A DNA stretch of 64,000 nucleotides, from assembly GCF_000378165.1 (NCBI RefSeq), contig NZ_KB899338.1:1-64000 (forward strand), read 5' to 3'. Position 1 is the stretch's first letter. Each line of letters begins with the position of its first letter. Shown here piece by piece: positions 15,236 through 25,526 of the stretch. Origin of the DNA: Saccharibacter floricola DSM 15669. GTDB taxonomy: Bacteria; Pseudomonadota; Alphaproteobacteria; Acetobacterales; Acetobacteraceae. The translations under genes were made by a program, and so were the position numbers. The notes under the pieces were generated by a model. That model had not been told where the DNA came from, made no database searches, and saw only the letters and a list, made by a program, of their open reading frames with translations.

Positions 15236-15617
15236 GTTGGTCTCCTGCCTGTCGCAAGGTCACGATGACCTTTCCCCAGCCATTGAGAGGCCAGTTTTCG
15301 GGAACGGAAATGACCTTCCATGTTTGGCCTGCGATGATGAAGAGATCGCCGCCTTTCATAGCGAGCCGTCGTGCGCCCATTGCTTGTCCGTTGAGATAAA
15401 CGGCGCGGCTATAGGCTTGCTGATTGAGGCCTTCAATATGGTGTAAGTCACGTGAGGTGAGGGCTTGCACCTGCCCAGTGATGGCGGTCTCTTGCCAATT
15501 CGACGAGCGTTCCCCCGTCTCCATGTTCTGGGTTGTGCCCATATTCTGACGCCAGATCACAGGGGTGTTGGGGCTAATGCGAGACGTTGCGGCATTTGCG
15601 AGAGAGCGGAGGTTCAT
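15225..15617 (-). CDS. Head-tail connector/stopper-like protein
   Basis: A 130-residue beta-rich protein between the neck terminator and the head genes. 'GGDLFIIAGQTWKVISVPENW' (residues 88-108 in parts) is a pattern common to head-completion and head-tail joining proteins. A terminator ends about 20 bases before ATG 15617. The function is inferred from order and size. Confidence 0.5.
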   Translation of the reverse strand: MNLRSLANAATSRISPNTPVIWRQNMGTTQNMETGERSSNWQETAITGQVQALTSRDLHHIEGLNQQAYSRAVYLNGQAMGARRLAMKGGDLFIIAGQTWKVISVPENWPLNGWGKVIVTLRQAGDQHAD

Positions 15618-15636
15618 GAATGGGCCTATGGGGCAT

Positions 15637-15666
15637 AAAAAAACCCTCCCGGTTGAGGGGAGGGTT
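15637..15666 (-). terminator. Intrinsic terminator after the reverse cassette
   Basis: On the minus strand a CCCTCCC/GGGAGGG stem with a short loop is followed by seven T. It ends the reverse cassette (15693-16210) and lies about 20 bases before the connector gene. Confidence 0.8.
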
Positions 15667-15692
15667 CTCTAAGAGATTTAGTGTAAAAAGGG

Positions 15693-15908
15693 TTACTGTT
15701 TATCGGCATGTTGGTGGCGTTCTGGTGGTCTGTGAGACTCCATAAAAGACGCACATGACTCAAGCCATTGAGCGACGTCAAAGGGAATACTGACAGCGCC
15801 ACGTGCCCATTGCCTCACAGTGCCTTCACCGCGCCCAATAATGCGGGCGAAGCCTCGCTGTGACCAATGGAACACATCAAGACATTCACGGAAACGTGTC
15901 GGTGTCAT
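15693..15908 (-). CDS. Small HTH DNA-binding protein, cassette copy 2
   Basis: A 71-residue protein, the paralogue of the 12431-12643 product. The helix-turn-helix is at 'WSQRGFARIIGRGEGTVR', followed by QWARG and a C-terminal 'VAQWLESCASFM' helix. A GGAGACT Shine-Dalgarno precedes ATG 15908, at the stop of the 33-residue gene. About half the residues agree with copy 1, so the duplication is old or the copies were gained separately. Confidence 0.7.
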   Translation of the reverse strand: MTPTRFRECLDVFHWSQRGFARIIGRGEGTVRQWARGAVSIPFDVAQWLESCASFMESHRPPERHQHADKQ

Positions 15909-15918
15909 GAGAGTCTCC

Positions 15919-16020
15919 TTATGTAGCTAGAACTTTTATCAGGCCGTATAAAAAACTGAGGAGGGCGACAAGGCCAACCATCCACCACAGGCGGCTGGGC
16001 CGTTCAAGAAACCAGTTCAT
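15919..16020 (-). CDS. 33-residue membrane protein, cassette copy 2
   Basis: ATG 16020 follows AAGGATG. The product starts 'MNWFLERPSRLWWMVGL' and is one tryptophan-edged hydrophobic helix ending 'LIKVLAT'. It has the same length and cassette position as the gene at 12319-12420, which is the main support for calling such a short gene. Confidence 0.55.
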   Translation of the reverse strand: MNWFLERPSRLWWMVGLVALLSFLYGLIKVLAT

Positions 16021-16081
16021 GCTGCATCCTTTGCCGCAAGAGAGTTAAGGGTATGAGGGGAAGAAATTCCCCTCATACCGC

Positions 16082-16210
16082 TTAGTGATGAGATTTTATC
16101 CATGAGGCAAGCCACACCCCAACGTCCTTTGCTGTTTCAGAAACAGTGCAGAGCGTTTGAATAACAACAAGCCAAAAGATGATCTCATCACGCTTAGGGG
16201 ATTTGCTCAT
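16082..16210 (-). CDS. 42-residue membrane-associated protein, cassette copy 2
   Basis: ATG 16210 follows a strong GGAGG six bases upstream. The product has a charged start, then 'IIFWLVVIQTLCTV', and ends KSHH. It equals copy 1 (12140-12268) in length and shares the QT-CTV core and the HH ending. Its second half is less hydrophobic than copy 1, so it may be only a partial membrane anchor. It is divergent from the antitoxin-like pair, sharing the regulatory region 16211-16299. Confidence 0.6.
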   Translation of the reverse strand: MSKSPKRDEIIFWLVVIQTLCTVSETAKDVGVWLASWIKSHH

Positions 16211-16257
16211 AAGCAACCTCCTTTTATGTTGGGCTTCATTGCCTCAACAGGTCTTTT

Positions 16258-16274
16258 ATACGCAATTTGTGTAT
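16258..16274. promoter_or_regulatory. Palindromic operator-like site before the antitoxin-like pair
   Basis: ATACGCAATTTGTGTAT is an inverted repeat with seven of eight pairs matching. It lies between the divergent reverse cassette and the gene at 16300, so one bound protein could control both. It resembles the site at 12074-12090. Confidence 0.55.
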
Positions 16275-16299
16275 ATTGTTCAATAATAAGAGACACGCG

Positions 16300-16578
16300 A
16301 TGAGAACACTAGGATATGTCACTCCAGGCGATGTATTGCGGGAAGAATTCTTGGAACCGCTGGCCATAAGCGGCCGCCAGCTTGCTCGTGACATTGGCGT
16401 CGCGCCAAACCTCATTTCTCAGCTTCTCAAGGGAGAACGCTCTGTGACGGCAGAAACGGCGTTATTGCTGGCAAAGCATTTTGAGACGAGCCCTGAGTTT
16501 TGGCTTAACTTACAGAACAGTCATGACCTCGAAAAAGCGCGTTCTTTAATCGCTTTTTACGGAGGGCATCATGAGTGA
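16300..16578 (+). CDS. HigA/VapI-family antitoxin-like HTH protein
   Basis: A 92-residue protein from ATG 16300. 'TPGDVLREEFLEPLAISGRQ' is the classical HigA-type start, followed by an HTH ('LARDIGVAPNLISQLLKGER') and 'LAKHFETSPEFWLNLQNSHD'. HigA normally follows a HigB toxin gene, binds it, and represses the operon. Here no toxin gene precedes it; the upstream region holds only the operator-like site and the divergent cassette. It overlaps the next gene by 8 bp, so the two are coupled. Confidence 0.8.
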   Translation: MRTLGYVTPGDVLREEFLEPLAISGRQLARDIGVAPNLISQLLKGERSVTAETALLLAKHFETSPEFWLNLQNSHDLEKARSLIAFYGGHHE

Positions 16579-16885
16579 AGCTGGTGAAAGCATTATGCGG
16601 GGGCTTGAAGAAGCTCTGGATATGGCCAAAGGGAATGATGTCGGCGCCGTGACCCATCGCGTGCGTGTTCCTCGTGTTGATGTAACGCGTATTCGTGCAA
16701 AAACGGGCCTTTCTCAGGCAGAGTTTTCGCGAACCATTGGGGTGGCAAAAGGCACTCTTGTTAACTGGGAACAAGGGCGCCGCACGCCAACAGGCCCAGC
16801 AATGGTTTTGCTTGCTATGCTCAACAAAAACCCCTCTCTTGTGAGCCAGATACTCTCCTCTGATCGACAAGGTCAGCCAGTATAA
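16571..16885 (+). CDS. NadS/HigA2-like HTH antitoxin-type protein
   Basis: A 104-residue protein with a C-terminal HTH: 'IRAKTGLSQAEFSRTIGVAK' then 'LVNWEQGRRTPTGPA'. This layout, a helical N-terminus with HTH in the second half, is that of antitoxins paired with RelE/HigB2 toxins (NadS type). No such toxin is next to it. Its partner in the operon is another antitoxin-like protein. They may be orphan antitoxins that counter host toxins, or simple repressors of the neighbouring cassette. Confidence 0.7.
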   Translation: MSEAGESIMRGLEEALDMAKGNDVGAVTHRVRVPRVDVTRIRAKTGLSQAEFSRTIGVAKGTLVNWEQGRRTPTGPAMVLLAMLNKNPSLVSQILSSDRQGQPV

Positions 16886-16892
16886 CTAACCT

Positions 16893-17474
16893 TCACGAAG
16901 AGCCACCCTTCCCCGGTATGCCCGGTCGTAGGAAGTAAGTGATACTTCTGAGCATATAGCCGCTATCTTGGAGCGGCTTGGCGGGCATACCCATCTTTAA
17001 CGCATCGGCACTATACGGGTTCTTTTCGAGCCGTTTGCGGATTGTATAGGGTGAGAGCTCTGGTGCTGTTACAGCGCTGATGGAGGCTTTCAGATCGGCT
17101 TTCATCGTCAGACCGGCGCGAAGGAGGATTTTCTCACCCGTCAGGCTTTTATCCGTGACAGCCTCTTTCACCCCTTGAGCCAAGATATAATCCCATTTCG
17201 CTTCATGCTGGGCGATGCAGGGGCGCAAGAACGGACGCGCGGGGATGCGCACCGTGCTTTTGCCTTTCATATCCGGCGGGGCCGGGACAATGCCGCCATA
17301 TTCCTGCAAGAGCGCGATAGGGGCCACATATTTTCCATCTGGATAGCGGCAATTCTGATCCCACCCTACTGTTAAGGTCGCTTCTTTGGGGAATTGCTCT
17401 CTGAGCTGCTGGAGTTGCTTCTTGAGCTTTTCAAGGCCATTCACATCCATCCCAAATCCTGATTTTACGGCCAT
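16893..17474 (-). CDS. Virion morphogenesis/minor tail-type protein
   Basis: A 193-residue protein starting at ATG 17474, which overlaps the end of the DUF4054 gene. 'LQEYGGIVPAPPD' and 'RIPARPFLRP' form a pattern found in HK97 gp10-like and phage virion morphogenesis proteins, which act in connector or tail completion. Next to head-tail connector genes this fits. Its end is 8 bases from the convergent HTH gene. Confidence 0.55.
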   Translation of the reverse strand: MAVKSGFGMDVNGLEKLKKQLQQLREQFPKEATLTVGWDQNCRYPDGKYVAPIALLQEYGGIVPAPPDMKGKSTVRIPARPFLRPCIAQHEAKWDYILAQGVKEAVTDKSLTGEKILLRAGLTMKADLKASISAVTAPELSPYTIRKRLEKNPYSADALKMGMPAKPLQDSGYMLRSITYFLRPGIPGKGGSS

Positions 17475-17956
17475 AAGTAAGCATCCCAAGCAAGACCAAC
17501 GGTTTCATAGAGCGGGCCGTGAAGGTAACGCTGGATGATCTGCCATGCCATCGCGCCAAATTGGTTCTGCATGAGGAACTTTTCGGTTCCGCTAGCGTTG
17601 CCGGATTGGAGCGACTGAATCCCCACCCCGACAGACCCTTCATGAGCCGAGGTGAGGGAGCCCACCATTCCCGGCTCTAAGGTGCCGCCTGTCCGACCTT
17701 CCCCCGCGCTTGGCGTTGCTGTCACAGCATTTTGCACCAGCACGAGATAAAAAGCCGTCAGGTCATACAGCACCTCTTGACGGTCATCCATATCCGAAAT
17801 GATGGACGCAGGTGTATTATCCACAAAGCGCTCAGCACGGCGGAAGTTTATCGCGACCTGCTCATTACTCACGACGCCTTTAAACGCCGGGAAGGCCGCA
17901 TAGAAAGCATTACTCTCTAACGCGACACTCCCAGCTATCGGAGTCTGTTGAGGCAT
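17465..17956 (-). CDS. DUF4054-type head-tail adaptor
   Basis: A 163-residue protein with the DUF4054 pattern: 'FYAAFPAFKGVVSNEQVAIN' at the start, a helical 'YDLTAFYLVLVQN' segment, and 'GAMAWQIIQRYLHGPL' near the end. DUF4054 proteins follow the capsid gene and act as adaptors attached to the portal (gp6-like). Position after the capsid and before tail completion genes agrees. Confidence 0.7.
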   Translation of the reverse strand: MPQQTPIAGSVALESNAFYAAFPAFKGVVSNEQVAINFRRAERFVDNTPASIISDMDDRQEVLYDLTAFYLVLVQNAVTATPSAGEGRTGGTLEPGMVGSLTSAHEGSVGVGIQSLQSGNASGTEKFLMQNQFGAMAWQIIQRYLHGPLYETVGLAWDAYLWP

Positions 17957-17960
17957 CGTC

Positions 17961-18464
17961 TTACCTGTTCATCGCTTCCAAAATCGCCATCGTGTCAGCG
18001 TCGCTCGTGTTGGGAGCACGGTTTTCTTCCGCTCGTTTTTGGGCTTCCTCAGAGGCACTTTCGCGATCATTGGGCAGGCGGCGGTCATGCGTGCGCAGTC
18101 CCTCCAACTCACGTCCAATGCTTTTACCGTCACGTTTTTTCTGAACCCTGCGGATCACACCGTTAACCAGTAAAGGATGGGACGCATGAAGGGTTTTAAG
18201 AGCTTCCCAGTCTTGATCAGCAATTTCTGTGAGCATGATGGCATCGGGGGCGGCTTCCCCATGATCACGTACAGCAATGCGACGCTTCCCGTCCGTATTT
18301 TTCACGACATGCTTAACGGTCATGGACGTGCCGCGAATAATGATCTGTCGCGTGCGCCCATGATCAATCCGCGGGGGTTGTGTGGAATGTGGGTCAAAGA
18401 GAAGAGGAGGAGAGATGTCAAAGATGACATCGTGAAAGGCTTTGCTGACAACGAAGGCCATCAT
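17961..18464 (-). CDS. Phage head protein of unknown function
   Basis: A 167-residue protein between capsid and DUF4054 adaptor. The N-terminal part is mixed; residues 110-167 are charged, helical and probably disordered, with runs of E, R and K. An AAAGGA Shine-Dalgarno precedes ATG ATG at 18464/18461. No family is recognised; it may be a head decoration or completion protein. Confidence 0.5.
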   Translation of the reverse strand: MMAFVVSKAFHDVIFDISPPLLFDPHSTQPPRIDHGRTRQIIIRGTSMTVKHVVKNTDGKRRIAVRDHGEAAPDAIMLTEIADQDWEALKTLHASHPLLVNGVIRRVQKKRDGKSIGRELEGLRTHDRRLPNDRESASEEAQKRAEENRAPNTSDADTMAILEAMNR

Positions 18465-18472
18465 CGTTTCCT

Positions 18473-19636
18473 TTATGGTTGTGTAGGCGCAGTAAGGCCC
18501 GTCATTTTTGCAATGAGGAAGGGGCGCACCCCGAAGAAGCCAGCCGTTTGGGCATACACCTTCTGACTGTAATGGGTGGAGTGGGTTTCAATCCGGCCTT
18601 CTTGATATTTGAGCTGATGGCCGCAATAGCAGGTCTTCACACCCTGATAGTCTTCAATAATGATCGCAAGAGTAGCGCCACGCACGGGGTCATCAAGCTC
18701 AGGCAGGGCGACAATCTCCCACATACCTTGACCAAAGAGCGTGTCATATTGCTTGGCCATATCGAACTGATATTCGTTCGTCGTGCCAATAATATCATTC
18801 TGTAGGCTTGTGCCGATCAGGAGTTTCTTTTTCAGCTTGCGCGACTGTGAAATATCAATCATGCCGCCCGCTTGCTGGAGCAGTTGATTGTAAGTGCGAC
18901 GCACATCCTCAAATTTCTGATAGCCGTTCTTGTCCGTCCACAGCGTGATTGTCCCACCGTTGCCTTGTGTTGTCGCATCTTTCCAGACGGCCGGCGTAAT
19001 GGCGGGGGGAAGGTTAGGGTCAGTGAGGAAACCATAGGTTGATTGCCCCGAGAGACCATAGAGAGCAGCCTCATTGAGAAACTTAGCCATTGAGAGAGCG
19101 GCTGATTTGCGCTTGTCTTGGATGAGATTAAGGCGAGATCGTCCTGCCATGTCCGTCTCAAGGTCGCCATAGACAATGCCAGTCATTTCACGGCGTGTCT
19201 CTCTCTGATCGTAATCATAGTTGACGTCTGAGAGAGGCGCGGGTGCAAAGTCATCATAAGCACCGCGTCTACTGACCTGCTCGGCATTGGGCCACGCAAT
19301 CACGCGGTCGGTGGACGACCCAATAATGCGTTCCCCAAAAGCACGCCCGGCATTCATCGCGCCGTAAATGACATCGACGGTTTCGGGTGAGACAAATTGA
19401 AGGGTAGAGAGCAGCCAGCCATTGTTGTTAGCCGTGGAGAGGCTTCCATCAGGGGGCAATGTTGGGGCAGCGGTTGTGGCCGCATCCCCAATTTTAGCGC
19501 GGGCTCCGATAAGGTGGATAGGCGCGTTCTGGGGAGCCCCAACAGGCGTTGCGTTAAAATGCACGCCCGTTTTAGCGAACACATCCAGCGCGTGCCCGCT
19601 GTCATAGACTTTCTGAAGATTAGGATTAAGAGACAT
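18473..19636 (-). CDS. Major capsid protein (DUF2184-like)
   Basis: A 387-residue protein with the size, position and features of DUF2184-type major capsid proteins (HK97 fold): 'NEAALYGLSGQSTYGFLTDP', the 'GTNEYQFDMAKQYDTLFGQG' region and a C-terminal 'YSQKVYAQTAGFFGVRPF' strand (all in parts). It follows the cement protein and protease/scaffold genes. ATG 19636 is three bases from the stop of the cement protein gene. Confidence 0.8.
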   Translation of the reverse strand: MSLNPNLQKVYDSGHALDVFAKTGVHFNATPVGAPQNAPIHLIGARAKIGDAATTAAPTLPPDGSLSTANNNGWLLSTLQFVSPETVDVIYGAMNAGRAFGERIIGSSTDRVIAWPNAEQVSRRGAYDDFAPAPLSDVNYDYDQRETRREMTGIVYGDLETDMAGRSRLNLIQDKRKSAALSMAKFLNEAALYGLSGQSTYGFLTDPNLPPAITPAVWKDATTQGNGGTITLWTDKNGYQKFEDVRRTYNQLLQQAGGMIDISQSRKLKKKLLIGTSLQNDIIGTTNEYQFDMAKQYDTLFGQGMWEIVALPELDDPVRGATLAIIIEDYQGVKTCYCGHQLKYQEGRIETHSTHYSQKVYAQTAGFFGVRPFLIAKMTGLTAPTQP

Positions 19637-19639
19637 GGT

Positions 19640-20284
19640 TTAAGACTTTTTAGACGTAGAGGGGGAGGCTTTGGTATCCGCAGTATCGGCCTGCGTTGCG
19701 GAGGGAGACGCTGCTTCTGTCGTGGCCGGCTGTGAGGCTACGCTTGGTGTCGCTACATTTGGCTGCGGAGGGGAGGCCGCGTTATTGGGCTGCACAGCGA
19801 CCGTGCCGTAGCCGGAAATACTGACAAGAGCTCCAACCTGAGCAGAGGCCGTAAAGGTAAAGTTTGTCGGCACGGCATTGGCTGTTGCGCTGGCACAGAC
19901 AGCCCCATTGGCCGGATCGACATAAACGCGGCTTTGAGCTGTAACGGGGGCTGTTCCCCCAACGACAGCGTAGAAATCCCCACCATTATAGAGTGTGGCT
20001 TCTTGCCCAGGCAGCAGCCCATCCACTGAGCGGGCAAGCCATGTCGTAATCACACCTGTTCGTGTTTTGTGAAGGAAGCCAAGCGGGCTGCCTGTGCCAG
20101 AATTGAGCAAAGCACGCCCATTTGGATCAGCAGGGTCTGGCCAGGCAAAAGCCCCTACAGCGAGGCCATTTTTCCCCGCGCAAAAACCACCATTAGGAGC
20201 TGTAACGACATTGAGAGGATTGAGATTTACGCGCTGCCCCGGTGTACCGATCGGCTGGAGCAGTGAAACTGTTTTTTGTGCCAT
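19640..20284 (-). CDS. Structural cement/decoration protein (Gp24/DUF2190-like)
   Basis: A 214-residue protein. Residues 1-150 are beta-rich, with an 'ARSVDGLLPGQEATLYNGGDF' region, like capsid cement proteins. Residues 155-214 are a low-complexity tail rich in A, T, S, P and Q ending in KKS, probably a flexible surface extension. Its place between the protease/scaffold and capsid genes is typical. Confidence 0.65.
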   Translation of the reverse strand: MAQKTVSLLQPIGTPGQRVNLNPLNVVTAPNGGFCAGKNGLAVGAFAWPDPADPNGRALLNSGTGSPLGFLHKTRTGVITTWLARSVDGLLPGQEATLYNGGDFYAVVGGTAPVTAQSRVYVDPANGAVCASATANAVPTNFTFTASAQVGALVSISGYGTVAVQPNNAASPPQPNVATPSVASQPATTEAASPSATQADTADTKASPSTSKKS

Positions 20285-20299
20285 GATAAATGTCTTTCT

Positions 20300-22996
<2,697 letters not shown>

Positions 22997-23182
22997 CGTT
23001 CGTTCCCTCAAGGGGGCTTAATAAGCTTGACGATTGGGAAGATCGGGGGATAGGATTAAAGATGTAGCGGGTGAATTATCCTGTAATCTCTCACCTCGGC
23101 TCGTTTGTTAGGTGTATGCTGACTCAACCTTTGGGATAAGGCCGTGTATCGCCCATAAGAGGAGTTTGGAAACCTCTGCCCG

Positions 23183-23926
23183 CTACCGTATGGTTCCCAT
23201 TTTTTCTTCTGTTGGATAGGCTGTGGTGACGCGGTAATGATCGCCTACAGGCGTTAGATGAAGCGCCTCTATCATGTGCTCAACTGATTCTTTCGTGATG
23301 ACAAGGTTGCGGCTGCGATGGCGTGGGCTCTCTATATCTTGCGTATGATGTGTCACGATGTAATGAGCGAATTCTAGCGCATGCTTAAAGCCTAGCTCTC
23401 TAATCTGGCGTCCATGTCTAAACTCAATATGCCGACGTCCCCAGCCTTTCCCACTAGGATGCGTCGTTTTTTGTCGCCCTTCGCTAAAGATAATAGGAAT
23501 GCGCGCATGAGAAATATCTGGATGAGGGATTTCTCCCAACACGACAGGGCGGTTTAGTTCGGCTTCTTGGCGGGTATCATGCCCTCCTGGCCCCATATTC
23601 CACGCAGCAACCCCATAAGGCCCACGTTGTTTGCCTTCTGCTTCCAAGCGATCCAGAAGGGCGGCATATGTCTTTTGTAATCCCACAAAGGACGCGCCGC
23701 CTTGTGCAACCCACCGACCATGTTCATCTCGTGGCTGGTTGGGGGCTTCATCGCCAACGAGGCCAAGGCCATTCTGCTGATAGAGCTGCCTAATCTCACG
23801 CACATAATCGCGCCCCATGAGCGCAATGGCACGGTGCATAGACCGTCTATAAGCCTCCGCAATGCCGGCATTAGGGCGCGGGAAGGGCGTGCCTTTAGGG
23901 GTTTTCTTCCTCACCGCCAAGGTCAT
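23183..23926 (-). CDS. Virion-associated protein with a C-terminal BECR/EndoU-like nuclease domain (polyvalent/toxin-like)
   Basis: A 247-residue protein from ATG 23926 (AGGAAG Shine-Dalgarno), overlapping the portal gene end by 32 bp. An N-terminal helical part is followed by a linker 'PRDEHGRWVAQGG', a motif common before toxin domains in phage head-region proteins. The C-terminal 100 residues have histidines in 'FAHYIVTHHTQ' and end 'YRVTTAYPTEE', the final strand pattern of phage-associated Barnase/EndoU/ColicinE5-RelE-like (PBECR) nucleases. It may be packaged and injected to act on host RNA. The nuclease call is by motif only. Confidence 0.6.
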   Translation of the reverse strand: MTLAVRKKTPKGTPFPRPNAGIAEAYRRSMHRAIALMGRDYVREIRQLYQQNGLGLVGDEAPNQPRDEHGRWVAQGGASFVGLQKTYAALLDRLEAEGKQRGPYGVAAWNMGPGGHDTRQEAELNRPVVLGEIPHPDISHARIPIIFSEGRQKTTHPSGKGWGRRHIEFRHGRQIRELGFKHALEFAHYIVTHHTQDIESPRHRSRNLVITKESVEHMIEALHLTPVGDHYRVTTAYPTEEKMGTIR

Positions 23927-25445
23927 GGCTATCTTCCTCTTCAATCCCTAAAGAAAGCCGGTTCCCCGAACGGAGAAGAGCGCGGCGTGCATCTTCAGCA
24001 GAGAGTATCCCCTGATCGACCGCATCAGAGAGCCCGCGGGCATATTGCAGATCCATATCGGCTTTCTCACGGGGTGGGGGCTCGCTAATTGGGTCCCACA
24101 CCCATTTAACGGCGCCCAGCTCAATCAATCTCTTTCCCCAGAGATGGAACTGTAAAATGTCGCTTATGCGCTGGATGATCGGCTCAAGATGGAGGGTTCG
24201 ATAGGACTTTTTACGGTCATCAGAAAGACGCAACGCCCCATCGCTGGAGGCGTTAAGCCCTGTCGGTTGATTGCCTGTAAACTCCATCACCGTCATCTGC
24301 GTGATGTTACAAATCTGCTCTAACGCCTGAGCTTGCAGACGGTCGAGCCCAGAAAGGGGCGTGGTGATGTTGGTGAGGGTTTCATCCTTCCCAATCATCA
24401 TCAGGCCCATATTATTCCGAGCCGCATTAAACTCTCGTGCACGCTTCTTCATGCGCATGCGTCCCTCTGCGCTCAGCACTTGGTCAAAATTGGTTGTGAG
24501 TGCCATAGTCCGCATGGTCGAAAGCAGTGCGGTCACATTGTCACGCGTCTTGAGCCAGTTATCGACATAAGGCTTGGCCATGAACAGCAATGAAACACCA
24601 GAGAAATTGTAAGCTGGCTTATAGATGTCAGTCACAGGGCGTGTGATCAGCGTCATGCACCGGCTGGCATGGTAGGAGGTTCCTTGAACCCACCACGCCT
24701 GTGGTTTGTAATACCAAGGCGAGGCCGCACTCTGTGTGTTATACGCATCAGGACTGATCCATGTGGGATCAATGGCACGGAAGCCCTTGACGTTTCCTTT
24801 CCCCATTTTGTGGGGTGTGAGGGTGAGCGGTGTTTCCGTTTCCCCGTCGGGGCCGTCATCGCCACGCATCGTGACAAGACCGAACCCCATCCCATAAATG
24901 GTCTCGTGACTGACGAGGTCGCGCAGGAAAGACAGAACGTTAAACTCTTTTAGAGCGGCGTTCAGTTCATCAACCTGTTTTTTATCAACCTTGCTATCAA
25001 GCGTGTCATGAGGCTGCCATTCCCCAAATGACCGCAGAACACCGTCCACTTTAGCGGTGAGAATATTCTGATAATCCCCTCGCTTCGCGAGTGCTGACAG
25101 GGCAGGGAATCCGGGAAAACCGACACCTTGATGTAAAAACTCTCCACCTTGTGCAAAGCCATCCATTCCGATCGGCATTTGAGGCATGTTGGAAACCGTC
25201 ATGCGGGGCGCTTCATCGCCAATTTTCCCAGCACGCGGGCCGCGTCTGTAGGTGCCAATCACGCCTTTTTCAGGTTGGTAAGGCTTTAAAAGCTCCTCAC
25301 TTGAAGGGGCGGTGCTTTGGTCTTCCTGAACCATCTCATCGGCAAGAGACTGAGCAAAGCTAAAAACCTTCTTTTGAAAGTCAGGCGCTAAATGCTCAAA
25401 ATCCGACATAGGCGGAAGAGGGAGGCCATTCACGTAAGGAGGCAT
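23895..25445 (-). CDS. Portal protein (DUF1073/gp1-like)
   Basis: A 516-residue portal protein of the DUF1073 type. The segments 'KRGDYQNILTAKVDGVLRSFG' (in parts), 'SLLFMAKPYVDNWLKT', 'DRLQAQALEQICNITQM' and 'EFTGNQPTGLNASSDGALRL' follow the portal pattern, the last being the conserved region near the crown. Its family also carries the Acb1 name in some databases, but the anti-CBASS phosphoesterase motifs are not present. The portal forms the DNA entry ring and contacts terminase. Confidence 0.8.
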   Translation of the reverse strand: MPPYVNGLPLPPMSDFEHLAPDFQKKVFSFAQSLADEMVQEDQSTAPSSEELLKPYQPEKGVIGTYRRGPRAGKIGDEAPRMTVSNMPQMPIGMDGFAQGGEFLHQGVGFPGFPALSALAKRGDYQNILTAKVDGVLRSFGEWQPHDTLDSKVDKKQVDELNAALKEFNVLSFLRDLVSHETIYGMGFGLVTMRGDDGPDGETETPLTLTPHKMGKGNVKGFRAIDPTWISPDAYNTQSAASPWYYKPQAWWVQGTSYHASRCMTLITRPVTDIYKPAYNFSGVSLLFMAKPYVDNWLKTRDNVTALLSTMRTMALTTNFDQVLSAEGRMRMKKRAREFNAARNNMGLMMIGKDETLTNITTPLSGLDRLQAQALEQICNITQMTVMEFTGNQPTGLNASSDGALRLSDDRKKSYRTLHLEPIIQRISDILQFHLWGKRLIELGAVKWVWDPISEPPPREKADMDLQYARGLSDAVDQGILSAEDARRALLRSGNRLSLGIEEEDSHDLGGEEENP

Positions 25446-25526
25446 AAAAGAAACCTATGGAAAGAAAATCGTTCATCACGGATGATCAAAGGTATGACAA
25501 ACAGAGGAACGCCGATGAGACGCTCC

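Noticed and set aside
23012-23182. Gap between minor head gene and toxin-like gene, tested for a small gene or immunity gene
   Set aside because: No frame with a Shine-Dalgarno and sensible length was found; only a short AGAGG/CCTCT-type repeat is seen.
23895-25445. Portal gene as an anti-CBASS Acb1 protein
   Set aside because: The family shares a database name with Acb1, but the protein is full portal length and lacks the paired H-x-T/S motifs of the phosphoesterase.
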